The notes under the pieces: model-generated | Database searches by the model: none | What the model was told of the DNA's origin: nothing | The model's input: only the letters and a program-made list of their open reading frames with translations | Part shown: in pieces, positions 35,653 to 43,757 of the stretch | Numbering within the stretch: the first letter of the stretch is position 1 | How the letters are laid out: every line of letters begins with the position of its first letter | Source of the DNA: CADEED01 sp043747835 | Lineage (GTDB): Bacteria > Pseudomonadota > Gammaproteobacteria > Steroidobacterales > Steroidobacteraceae | Direction of reading: 5' to 3' | Length of the DNA stretch: 64,000 nt | Assembly: GCA_043747835.1 (NCBI GenBank) | Contig: JAYTOK010000051.1 | Location: 58,374-122,373, forward strand | Position numbers and translations under genes: made by a program

Positions 35653-35997
35653 TCAGCGCGAGACTTTCTTGCAGGTGCCGACGTCACCTGAGTAGTTGCC
35701 CGCCTTGGCATTGGATGTGTCGAAGCGGCCGACGCGTCCGTTGAATCGTCCAGGAATCGTGACGTTGAAGCTGTGGGAGAACATCTGCTCGCCGAGCTCG
35801 TAGCTGCAGCGTATGTTGCAGTTCATCGTGTCCTCGCTCTGACTGTCGACCTCGGCCTCGAGAATGCCTGCAGGCGTCACGACGCACGCCAGAAGTCTGA
35901 TGGGTCCGTCGGAGGATGAGGGCGGTGTCAACGCGTGCAGCGTGGGTTGGAGGCTTGCCGTCGCGGCAAGAGCGAGCAGACACAATCGCGTTTTCAT
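35653..35997 (-). CDS. Small exported protein of unknown function
   Basis: 114 residues with a signal peptide (cleavage near LHA-LT). The mature part has four Cys (ACVVT, MNCNIRCSYEL, VGTCKKVS) that could form two disulfides and is predicted to be mainly beta strand. A truncated relative lies at 34918-35058, so the family has duplicated locally. No recognised domain. It shares direction with the DUF4184-like gene upstream (30-bp gap) and may be in one transcript. Confidence 0.65.
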   Translation of the reverse strand: MKTRLCLLALAATASLQPTLHALTPPSSSDGPIRLLACVVTPAGILEAEVDSQSEDTMNCNIRCSYELGEQMFSHSFNVTIPGRFNGRVGRFDTSNAKAGNYSGDVGTCKKVSR

Positions 35998-36027
35998 GAG
36001 GATTGGAGTGTGCGCGCGGCGCGAGGT

Positions 36028-36798
36028 TCAGTTGCCGCCGGATTGCTTCGCCAGGCGACGCGCATTGATCCAGAGGCCGACCGCGATGCAGCACCACGCG
36101 AGGAAGAATCCCGACATGCTGCCGACGGCCAGCGAGAAGAGCTGCGCGTCGTAGTGCGAGCGGGCATACGGCAGCCATTCCAGGATTCCGACAAGCACAG
36201 TCGCGGCCAGCAGCAACCACAACGCGACAACTCGCGTTCGCTCTCGGATTCTGTATGGCCGGATCAGCGACTTCGCGGGTTGCCGGTGCAGATGCCGCGC
36301 CCAGGTCACGAGGAACACGAGACCGGCGAGCGAACTCAGCCCGTGCAGCAGGTGGTAGATAGGTAGCCAGTACACACCTGGCGTCGCTCCGAGCAAAAAG
36401 GGAAACGTGTTCGTCGCGAAGGTCCCGCGATGCGTGAAGGCGTCCCATACGAGGTGGGTCACGGCGCCCAGGACGATTGCGATGGCCGCGCGTGCGATGA
36501 GCGACGCAGTGATCGAATCGGTGTGCGCGAAGCAAGTGTGCCAGCGGTCGGAGAGCAGCGTGATCGTCGCCTTCTCGAGGATCGCGACGTAGAAAAGCCA
36601 GACCGCGAGTCCCGCGGGCAGGGAGAAGAGGAAGAGGCCTGAGAAGCTGTGAGTCAGGAGGCGACTGGCTTCGTGTGAGAAGAAATAGCCGAAGTCGGGC
36701 GCCATGCTGCCGATCATCAGCGCGGTCAGCGGAAGGCTGTGTTTGCTGAAGCGATGCAGCGGGAGGATGGCCGCGGCGTGGGAGACGGTGAATGGCAT
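36028..36798 (-). CDS. DUF4184-family integral membrane protein
   Basis: 256 residues with the characteristic N-terminus MPFTVSHAAAILPLHRF and LIGSMAPDFGYFF, about six membrane helices, and conserved His/Asp (LVWDAFTHRG) typical of this family and of the related membrane metal-dependent hydrolases (YdjM-like). The catalytic-looking His-Asp residues face the membrane; function unknown. The C-terminal helices end with a basic tail. Confidence 0.8.
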   Translation of the reverse strand: MPFTVSHAAAILPLHRFSKHSLPLTALMIGSMAPDFGYFFSHEASRLLTHSFSGLFLFSLPAGLAVWLFYVAILEKATITLLSDRWHTCFAHTDSITASLIARAAIAIVLGAVTHLVWDAFTHRGTFATNTFPFLLGATPGVYWLPIYHLLHGLSSLAGLVFLVTWARHLHRQPAKSLIRPYRIRERTRVVALWLLLAATVLVGILEWLPYARSHYDAQLFSLAVGSMSGFFLAWCCIAVGLWINARRLAKQSGGN

Positions 36799-36890
36799 CG
36801 ATGTCTAGAGAAGAATGACTGGGTATCCCACGTCATCCCAGTGTGCGGGCGGCGCGACGTTCATTCAATGCTTGCGCCGAATCGAAGAAG

Positions 36891-36919
36891 GAAAGCCGTG
36901 CGCCACCCGCACGGCTTTC
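36891..36919 (-). terminator. Terminator of the OmpA-like gene
   Basis: A 12-bp perfect stem GAAAGCCGTGCG/CGCACGGCTTTC (36891-36902 with 36908-36919), 5-nt loop, then CTTCTT on the minus strand, 8 bp after the stop. Confidence 0.75.
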
Positions 36920-36927
36920 CAGTCGCA

Positions 36928-38409
36928 CTATCTCGGGTAGTTGATGATGACGTTGACCCTGCGGTTATCCTGCTGCCCTGCCGCCGTTGTGTTGTAGGAG
37001 TCTCGGCGCGTCTGCCCGAACCCTCGCGCCGTGAGGCGCGAACGCTCGATGGCAAAGTTGTCCACCAGGTAATTCACCACGTTCTGCGCGCGACGCTCGG
37101 ACATCTGGAGCGCGAGTTCCGGAGTTGTCTGCAGATTGCCCGTGTGCCCTTCCACCGTGGCGGTGACGCGCGGATTCGCGTTCAGGAACTCGGCGAGCCT
37201 GCGGAGTTCGTCGCGATACTCCGGCCGGACGCTGGCATCCTTGGCATCGAACTCCACCGCGAGGGCCATCGTCGTGCGCGCGGGCCGCACCGAAAGTCCC
37301 TCGACGTCAGTCGCGCAATCGACGATCGCTCCGATGCGGCGGTTGGCGCGCTTTCCCGCTTCCGTCGCGTTGTCGGCGATCGGGCGACTCTCGCCGTAGC
37401 CCACCCCCGAGATGCGCGTTGGCGAAATGTTGAAGGTCGTCACTAGATAGTCGACGACCGCATCGGCGCGTCGCTGGGACAGCGTCTGGTTCATGGCGTC
37501 CGTGCCGACATTATCGGTATGACCTTCGATCTCCGCGCGGGTCTTCGGGTACTTGGTGAGGAAATTGCCGATGACGGCGAGCTTCTCTTTTTCCTCGGCG
37601 CGTACCTTGTGCTGGTTGATCTCGAACTCGAATTCGAGAAGGCTGCAGTAGCGCTCGGTTTCCACGGGCGGCGGCGGCGGGGGTAGCGGAACGACTACCG
37701 GCTTCGCGGCGACAGGCGGCGGGGGCGGCGGCGGCGGTGCCTGCACCATCGGCGGCGGCGGCGGGCTGCCAAATCGGAACACCATGCCAACCGAGAAGAG
37801 ATCGATGTCGCCCCGGTTGCCGACGGAGTCGTCGATCCGATAACGCTCGGCTTCGAGCCGCATTCCCAAGTTACGCGTGAAGGCGTACTCCAATCCCACG
37901 CCGTATTTGAGATTCGTCTCGCGCTCCTCGCTATTGGGCGCAAGCACGGTCACCAGGCCGGTGGACTCAAAGGCGCCCTCCGATTCTGTGTACGCCAATC
38001 CCACGCGGCCGAACGCGGAGAACTTCTCCGTGAAGGGCAGCGACAATACGGCATCGAGGTTGAGACCTCTCACTCCGAGTACGCCATGCAGCGAGCCCGA
38101 CGGCGCGGTAAACGCGGTGTACCCGAAGTCTCCCAGATCGTAGTACCCGCCTTCCATCGACCAGTTCTTGTTGAACTGGTAGCCACCGAAAACCTTGAAG
38201 CCTTTGTCGCGCTCGTTGTCGTCCAGGAAGGTGGTGGAGAATCCCTGGCTGAGCAGGTCTGCGGTGATGCGCTCCCTATCTATGTCCGACTCGGATTGAC
38301 CGCCGTTGAATCCGAGGTACCAGCCGGGGTCGGCGGAAATCGCGAGGGGTGCCACCATCGTCGAGAGGGTCGCGAAGCTCAGCGTCGTAAAGGCGCTTGA
38401 TAGTTTCAT
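36928..38409 (-). CDS. Outer-membrane protein with two tandem OmpA-C domains
   Basis: 493 residues. Signal peptide (cleavage near ISA-DP), an OmpA-like eight-stranded barrel (about 27-195), a Pro-rich hinge (about 203-245), then a peptidoglycan-binding OmpA-C domain (about 250-360; IEGHTDNVGTDAMNQTLSQR) and a second divergent one (about 370-490; VEGHTGNLQTTPELALQMSE, ending NRRVNVIINY). In the second, the key Asp of HTDN is replaced by Gly (HTGN), so its binding of diaminopimelate may be lost. It likely ties the outer membrane to the cell wall. The ice-binding-like lipoprotein gene upstream (37-bp gap, same strand) may be in one operon. Confidence 0.85.
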   Translation of the reverse strand: MKLSSAFTTLSFATLSTMVAPLAISADPGWYLGFNGGQSESDIDRERITADLLSQGFSTTFLDDNERDKGFKVFGGYQFNKNWSMEGGYYDLGDFGYTAFTAPSGSLHGVLGVRGLNLDAVLSLPFTEKFSAFGRVGLAYTESEGAFESTGLVTVLAPNSEERETNLKYGVGLEYAFTRNLGMRLEAERYRIDDSVGNRGDIDLFSVGMVFRFGSPPPPPMVQAPPPPPPPPVAAKPVVVPLPPPPPPVETERYCSLLEFEFEINQHKVRAEEKEKLAVIGNFLTKYPKTRAEIEGHTDNVGTDAMNQTLSQRRADAVVDYLVTTFNISPTRISGVGYGESRPIADNATEAGKRANRRIGAIVDCATDVEGLSVRPARTTMALAVEFDAKDASVRPEYRDELRRLAEFLNANPRVTATVEGHTGNLQTTPELALQMSERRAQNVVNYLVDNFAIERSRLTARGFGQTRRDSYNTTAAGQQDNRRVNVIINYPR

Positions 38410-38445
38410 GTCAGTGTCCGTGTGATGCTGTAAGTGCGAAGCGGC

Positions 38446-40410
38446 TCAAGGAGCCGGCACATTGATGATGGTGTTGACGATCGTGACCGAGGCACCGAGC
38501 GACAGCGCTCTGCCATTCAGCGTCACGAGGTTGACGTTGCCCACGGTCGAGAACGACGCGCCCGCCTGCGCGATGATCGTGCCCACCATCGTTCCGCCGC
38601 CGGCGGCGTTGATGGTCGCGAAGCTGCCGACCTGCCAGAAGACGTTCTTCGCCTGCGCGCCTCCCGCGAGCACGATGCTCTGCGGAGCGGCTACTCCGGG
38701 TCCGCCGACGGTGAGCGTCTGCGCCATCTGGAACACGAACACCGCGTTGGCATCGCCCTGGGCATCGAGCGTGAGATCGCCGCCCTGGATGAGGAACGAG
38801 CCAGACGGCGACGTGTAAACACCGGGAGTCAGGGTGAGCGCCGCGAGATTGGCACCGGGATTGGCGCCGGGCGGCAAACCCGCCAGTTGCAGGTATGCAG
38901 TTTGGGCATCGAGACGCGCCTGCGTGGCGATCGCGCAGTTGACAGCGTTAGGCGCCGCGGAGGTTGGCCCCGTCGTGGAGTTGGTGCAGGTGTAGATAGT
39001 TCCATTGACCGCACCGACATTCGCGCCGAGGGATTCGGTGTAGATGTCGCCATTCGTGTCGTGGAACCCCGTGATCGACGAGGTGCTCGTTGCGATGGTG
39101 CCGATGTTGCCGTTGATGACCGAGAGGATCCCGGAGTTGGTCATGCCTGCGCTGCCACCAAAGGTTCCGTAGGGCGCAACCGTGTTGAGTGGCACTGGCG
39201 CGAGCACGGTACAAGCCGTCGCTGCCGTCGTGAAAGTCCAGATGACGTCCGCGGCCAACGGGTTGGCAGGAATCGCGAGATCCTTGACGCCACTCGCGCC
39301 GCTGACGATGCGCGCGGAGTACGTCGTGTTGAGCAGCAGCGCCGCGGCGGGCGTGAACGTCGCGATGCGCCCCGTGGCGGCATCGAGGCTCACCGTGACC
39401 GCAGCCACCGGGGTCAGTCCCGGCGCCGGTCCCGTGACCGTGAAGGTAGTGTTCGTCACGCTGAGCGGGTCCATGCGCAGGCCGGAAGGCACCGCGAACG
39501 TCGCATTGACGGTGGCGTTGGGGCACACACCCGTGGCCGCCGCGAGCGGAACGGTAGACAGGACTGTCACGTTTCCGGCTGCGCCCGCGGCCGCGGTGGT
39601 GAAGGTCCACACATACGCGCTGGCGGCGGGTAGAGCCGCCTGATTCCCGGCCAGCGCATTGCCGGCCAGGTCAGTCGCTGCCGTGGTGAGCGTCGCCGTG
39701 TAAGTCGTCGCCGCGGTCAATGGCGCGGCCGGGACGAAGATCGCCGTGCGGCTGTTCGCCGAGTAGCTCACCACACCGGTGGGAGAGACGCAGGGACCGG
39801 CGCAAGTGACGGTGAATGTCGCGGGTGCGAGCGCTTCGATCGAAGCCTCGTTCATGTCCTTGGTGAAGATCGCGGCTATCGACGCGTTCGTCGCCACGCC
39901 GAGCGTCGGGCCGGGACTCGTTGTCGCGGGTGCGGTGCTGGAGACGCGCGGCCGGTTGGTGTCCGCGGCGATACCCGCTGTGATGAATCTCGACACGAAG
40001 GGAGTTGGAAGTGGCTGTCCTACGGCGTTTGTAGGTGCCGTGGCTGTCACCGTGTAGAGCGTGAGTGGCGCGAATGTAGTCGCGGGTATCAGCGTGAAAG
40101 TGGCTACCGTTCCGGCGCCGTTGAGCGCGACCGAGCCGGTGGGGTTCACGCAGGGCGCGGCGCAGGTCACCGCAAAGATCGATCCCGCTGCCATCGCCTG
40201 GTCGAATGTCACGGCGATGGTGCTATTGACCGGCACGGAGATCGCATTGTTCGCGGGCGACACTGTCGTTACGACGGGTGGAGTCGGCGCGACGCCTACT
40301 CGCCCTTCCGCGCCTAGGATCGGGTCTTTCGAGCATCCCGCGGCGATGATGGCGAGCAGCGCTGCTGCGCACCACACCGAAGCGCGGTGATATGAGTTCG
40401 ATACAGTCAT
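38446..40410 (-). CDS. Lipoprotein with Ig-like domains and a DUF3494 ice-binding fold
   Basis: 654 residues. Lipobox IIAAGCSKD (Cys near 26) suggests envelope anchoring. Three Big_5-type Ig-like domains follow (about 45-150, 150-275, 285-400), each starting with a PxVxxTxP-like pattern and containing ITVTFDQAM or similar. The C-terminal ~235 residues match DUF3494, the right-handed beta-solenoid of bacterial ice-binding proteins: TNSGILSVINGNIGTIATS, LTPGVYTSPSGSFLI, DANAVFVFQMAQTLTV and GTIIAQAGASFSTVGNVNL within repeated strands. Many DUF3494 proteins bind ice, others may be adhesins; which applies here is unknown. Confidence 0.85.
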   Translation of the reverse strand: MTVSNSYHRASVWCAAALLAIIAAGCSKDPILGAEGRVGVAPTPPVVTTVSPANNAISVPVNSTIAVTFDQAMAAGSIFAVTCAAPCVNPTGSVALNGAGTVATFTLIPATTFAPLTLYTVTATAPTNAVGQPLPTPFVSRFITAGIAADTNRPRVSSTAPATTSPGPTLGVATNASIAAIFTKDMNEASIEALAPATFTVTCAGPCVSPTGVVSYSANSRTAIFVPAAPLTAATTYTATLTTAATDLAGNALAGNQAALPAASAYVWTFTTAAAGAAGNVTVLSTVPLAAATGVCPNATVNATFAVPSGLRMDPLSVTNTTFTVTGPAPGLTPVAAVTVSLDAATGRIATFTPAAALLLNTTYSARIVSGASGVKDLAIPANPLAADVIWTFTTAATACTVLAPVPLNTVAPYGTFGGSAGMTNSGILSVINGNIGTIATSTSSITGFHDTNGDIYTESLGANVGAVNGTIYTCTNSTTGPTSAAPNAVNCAIATQARLDAQTAYLQLAGLPPGANPGANLAALTLTPGVYTSPSGSFLIQGGDLTLDAQGDANAVFVFQMAQTLTVGGPGVAAPQSIVLAGGAQAKNVFWQVGSFATINAAGGGTMVGTIIAQAGASFSTVGNVNLVTLNGRALSLGASVTIVNTIINVPAP

Positions 40411-40689
40411 GTAAATCCTTTACATCGGAAGTAGTACGGGGCGCGTATGCGCCTGCATCCCGATGATCGGATTCGCCGGGTGAGTCGAGATGATTCGCGT
40501 TGAGAGCGCGAGTGCGTTTCGCTTGTGTATAGATAGCAGGTAACTAGCTAGCTATTCCGTTTATATTAATCGTTGTTAGGCGTGCGGATGGCCGGTTGGG
40601 CAGTTTCCAACAGGCAGGTACCATTTGTGCCGAGAGTCCTACAGGTGGCCTTAAATGGCAGCATTGAGGCGCTGTGGCAGAATCGCGCC

Positions 40690-41034
40690 ATGTCCAGCCT
40701 TCCACCCTGCCCGAATTGCGCTTCCTCCCTCACCTACGACGACGGCACGATGCTCGTCTGCCCGGAGTGCGGGCATGAGTGGAAGGAATCCGCGGCGGGT
40801 GCGGCCACCGAAGCAGCGCCCGTCATTCGCGATGCCTTCGGCACGCCGCTCAACGACGGCGACAGCGTCACCGTGATCAAGGATCTCAAGGTGAAGGGAT
40901 CGTCGTCCGTGGTGAAAGTCGGCACGAAGGTGAAAGGCATTCGCCTCGTCACCGAGGGCGATCACAACATCGATTGCCGCATCGAGGGCATCGGCGCGAT
41001 GGCGCTGAAGTCGGAGTTCGTGAAGAAGGCGTAA
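40690..41034 (+). CDS. YjdM/PhnA-type zinc-ribbon protein
   Basis: 114 residues from the ATG at 40690 (MSSLPPCPNCASSLTYDDG). An N-terminal zinc ribbon (CPNC...CPEC) precedes the conserved YjdM domain: VIRDAFGTPLNDGDSVTVIK, DLKVKGSSSVVKVGTKVKGI and DHNIDCRIEGIGAMALKSEF. E. coli homologues were named PhnA but do not act as phosphonoacetate hydrolase; function is unsettled. Upstream 40411-40689 is AT-richer and holds no gene. Confidence 0.9.
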   Translation: MSSLPPCPNCASSLTYDDGTMLVCPECGHEWKESAAGAATEAAPVIRDAFGTPLNDGDSVTVIKDLKVKGSSSVVKVGTKVKGIRLVTEGDHNIDCRIEGIGAMALKSEFVKKA

Positions 41035-41043
41035 GCGTGGTGG

Positions 41044-41277
41044 CTACGCTCCCACCACGCGGGGGTGGTTCTTCCAGGCCGGCATTCGCAACATGTATTT
41101 CAGCGTATTCGCCTCGGCTGTCTCGCGCGAAAGCTTCGGGTCTTCGCGTAGCGCCCAGCTAACCATTCGCTCGAAGCGCGTGTCGAAGTCCTGCAGTTTT
41201 CCCTCGGCGTCGACGCAGTACTGGCAATACGCCCCGCTTTCGATCGGCATGCCGCAGCTTTCGCAGTTGTGAGTCAT
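41044..41277 (-). CDS. Small zinc-ribbon protein co-translated with MarR
   Basis: 77 residues: NCESCGMPIESGAYCQYC forms a zinc-ribbon Cys set (CxxC...CxxC), followed by a helical C-terminus. It matches small putative zinc-ribbon proteins of unknown function. Its ATG overlaps the MarR stop as ATGA, implying translational coupling, so it is probably the regulator's target or partner. Convergent with the YjdM gene. Confidence 0.82.
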   Translation of the reverse strand: MTHNCESCGMPIESGAYCQYCVDAEGKLQDFDTRFERMVSWALREDPKLSRETAEANTLKYMLRMPAWKNHPRVVGA

Positions 41278-41720
41278 GGAATTCTCCGTTGGTTGGCGGG
41301 CAGCGCCGCGATGAGCGCGCGCAGGCCGTCGAGTAGTTCGGTGAGACGTGCGGGATCGACGCGTTCCGCCGCGGAGGCGAGCACGGACGTGTCGAGCACT
41401 TCCAGCGCTTGCAGCAGCGCCGCGCGACCGGCCGGCGTCATCCAGATCAGCGCGCGTCGTGCGTCGGATTCGTCGCGCTGACGCGAGAGAATTCCCTGCG
41501 ACTCGAGTTCCGCGACTTTCGCGCTCAGTGTGGACGGCGCGCGATCGAGGTGCATCGTGAGTTCGGACAGTGTCTGCGGCCCGGTCTGCGAGAGATGCAG
41601 AAGCAGCGCGGTGGTTTCGGCGGACAGCACGTCTCTGGCGTCGTCGACGCGGCGCACGGCCAGCCGATAGAGCTCCCGGTACAGCGCGCCGAACTCGTGC
41701 GCGAAGTCTTGTGAATTCAT
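41274..41720 (-). CDS. MarR family transcriptional regulator
   Basis: About 148 residues from MNSQDFAHEFG (an ATG three codons earlier is possible). The winged-helix core has LSAETTALLLHLSQTGPQTL, LSELTMHLDRAPSTLSAKVA and ESQGILSRQRDESDARRALI, the MarR signature with the wing Asp-Arg pair. It should act as a dimeric repressor, often auto-regulatory. Operon with the downstream zinc-ribbon gene (4-bp overlap). Confidence 0.87.
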   Translation of the reverse strand: MNSQDFAHEFGALYRELYRLAVRRVDDARDVLSAETTALLLHLSQTGPQTLSELTMHLDRAPSTLSAKVAELESQGILSRQRDESDARRALIWMTPAGRAALLQALEVLDTSVLASAAERVDPARLTELLDGLRALIAALPANQRRIP

Positions 41721-41810
41721 GGGCGGCATTGTGAGCGAGGAATATTGCTTCGAATAGTCCGAAGCATCGGATGGCGCGAGCAATGCCAACCGCGCCCGTT
41801 TGCGGACAGC

Positions 41811-41840
41811 AAAAAGCCGCGGTGTCACCCGCGGCCTTTT
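41811..41840 (-). terminator. Bidirectional terminator
   Basis: Stem GCCGCGG/CCGCGGC (41816-41822 with 41829-41835) with a 6-nt loop; A5 on one side and T4 on the other, so it can serve both strands. On the minus strand it follows the DUF937 gene. Confidence 0.75.
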
Positions 41841-41856
41841 GCTCTCGAATCGCTAT

Positions 41857-42438
41857 CTACCGCCCAAGCCGGCCCATGATCTCGTCAAGCGGATTGCGTT
41901 GACCGCCGCCCATGTTGAGCAGCCCACCGAGCCCGCCATCGGACGCATCGGTGGATTTCCCGCCACCGAGCAACCCGCCCAGCATTCTACCCAGTCCGCC
42001 GCCGCCATCCGCAGTCGCGCCCGTCATCGCATTCCCGCCCTTCTTGGCCATATACCCCGCGACCAGCATCGCGAGCATCGGCAACATCTTCTTGAGCACC
42101 GAAGGATCCACGCCCGACTCCGTCGCCGCGTTCTGCGCGACTGCGCGGCTAACATCTTTCGATCCGAAGATCTGACCCAGCACGTTGTTGCCGGGCGCAG
42201 TGTCCGTTGCGGTCGGCGAGAGCACGGCATCCATCATGCCGCCGCCACCGAACTGGCTCAGCAATCCGCCGAGACCGGCAAGCCCCTGCGGGCTGGCTTC
42301 AGCCTGCTTCCGAAAACCTCCGAGCACGGCGGGCGCCAAGGCCGCGGCAGCCTTCTCCGCCTCGGCTTCGCCGATGTTGAGCTCGCGCGCGATGGACTTG
42401 AGCCCGCCGGTCTGATTGAGAATGTCTGATAGCTGCAC
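41857..42438 (-). CDS. DUF937-family protein
   Basis: GTG start at 42438 with GAGGAG upstream gives 193 residues beginning VQLSDILNQTGGLKSIAREL. The N-terminal part matches DUF937 (YidB-like): NIGEAEAEKAAAALAPAVLG. The remainder is Gly/Met-rich and of low complexity (GGGGLGRMLGGLLGGG). Cytosolic; function unknown. Confidence 0.8.
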   Translation of the reverse strand: MQLSDILNQTGGLKSIARELNIGEAEAEKAAAALAPAVLGGFRKQAEASPQGLAGLGGLLSQFGGGGMMDAVLSPTATDTAPGNNVLGQIFGSKDVSRAVAQNAATESGVDPSVLKKMLPMLAMLVAGYMAKKGGNAMTGATADGGGGLGRMLGGLLGGGKSTDASDGGLGGLLNMGGGQRNPLDEIMGRLGR

Positions 42439-42524
42439 GGTTGTTCTCCTCGAATAGTGTCGGGAGATTAGGCTCCTTGATGCGGCGCAATTGATAGCGC
42501 GGTCAACCAAAAGGCCCTTCGCAC

Positions 42525-43610
42525 TCACGTCCCCAGTGCGGCGCGGATCAGCGGCTTCAGCGTCTGCTCGAGCTGCACGGCGAAGTTCACGACCCCGGTT
42601 TGCGACTCCATGACCTCCATCCCGAGCACCGCGTAGTAGCCCCCGTCGCGATCGATCCACGGCGTGAAGCCGAAAGCGCCAGGTGACGAAAGCACGTTGC
42701 ATCCCACCGCGGGTGGAGGACATTCGAGCCAGGCCGTGAGCCCATAGTGGAAGTCGAGTGCCGTCGCCGTGAACGGCGAGTTGCCGATGACGGCGTTCGG
42801 ATACGGCTCGGACGCCTGAACCGTGAACAATGCAGTCCCGATCAGCGCGTTGCCTTGGTGCACGCCGCGATTGAACTCGAGAGCGAGCATTGTCGCGTAC
42901 TCGTTCATGGTCGCGCGCAGGCCACCGGCGATGAGCGGATTCGTCGTGCCCGAGGCCTGTCGCGGCGCGGTGTAGAACACGAGATCCGGGGAGTTCAAGC
43001 CCAGAGGCGTCTTGAGCTGCGAGGCGAACAAGTTAGTCCACGATTGTCCCGTGACCACTTCGGCCATGCGGGCCGCGACCGCGAGGTGCGTGCTGCCGTA
43101 GTCGAAGCGCGTGCCCGGCGTCGCGAGCAGCGGCTGGTTGCCGATGATGGCGACGCAGTCCGCGAGAGCGATGCCGCCTAACAAAGTGCAGCCGGCCTCG
43201 CGCTCGAGCCCCGAGGTGAACGAGAGCAGTTGGCGCAGCGTGATGGCGCCCTGGGGTCCCGTCCATCCGAGCACGGTGCCCGTGGTGGAATCGAGCGTGA
43301 GAAAGCCCTGGTCGACGAGGCGGAAGATCACGAGGCCCGCGACCATCTTGCTGGCCGACGCGATGGCGACACGCTGGTCCGGGGCGAATGTGCCGTACAT
43401 GCGTTCGAAGCGTTTGACGCCCTGCGCGTCGTAAATGGCCAGACCCATGCCGGAAATGCCTTGCGCCTGGAATGCCGCGGCGGCGCGGGCGTCGACTTCG
43501 GCGAATGGACCGGGTGGCGCAGGGGGCGGCGTGGGCGAGTCATCACCGCCGCCGCCGCAAGCGGCGAGAGACAGAGCGATGCAGACAGCGAATGGGCGTG
43601 CGTGCTTCAT
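42525..43610 (-). CDS. Lipoprotein serine hydrolase, beta-lactamase-like
   Basis: 361 residues from MKHARPFAVCIALSLAACGG, whose lipobox predicts envelope anchoring. SASK (Ser85-Lys88) is the catalytic Ser-Lys pair; the second motif reads YGSTHLAVAARM, i.e. Tyr-Gly-Ser instead of Tyr-x-Asn, and a KTG equivalent is not obvious. It belongs to the class C beta-lactamase/esterase-like group. A second member is at 25368-26495. Substrate unknown. Confidence 0.78.
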   Translation of the reverse strand: MKHARPFAVCIALSLAACGGGGDDSPTPPPAPPGPFAEVDARAAAAFQAQGISGMGLAIYDAQGVKRFERMYGTFAPDQRVAIASASKMVAGLVIFRLVDQGFLTLDSTTGTVLGWTGPQGAITLRQLLSFTSGLEREAGCTLLGGIALADCVAIIGNQPLLATPGTRFDYGSTHLAVAARMAEVVTGQSWTNLFASQLKTPLGLNSPDLVFYTAPRQASGTTNPLIAGGLRATMNEYATMLALEFNRGVHQGNALIGTALFTVQASEPYPNAVIGNSPFTATALDFHYGLTAWLECPPPAVGCNVLSSPGAFGFTPWIDRDGGYYAVLGMEVMESQTGVVNFAVQLEQTLKPLIRAALGT

Positions 43611-43757
43611 CAGCCAACGAACGTGCGGGATCGGGGTTGGTTGACGAGAAGTGGCGCCGATTACTCGGACATTAGTTCGCCAGGGAGACCGCTCTGTCCA
43701 TCGCCGTGACGTTTGTGGCCAAATGCGCGGCCTGCATTCACTCGACTCCCGGACGAA

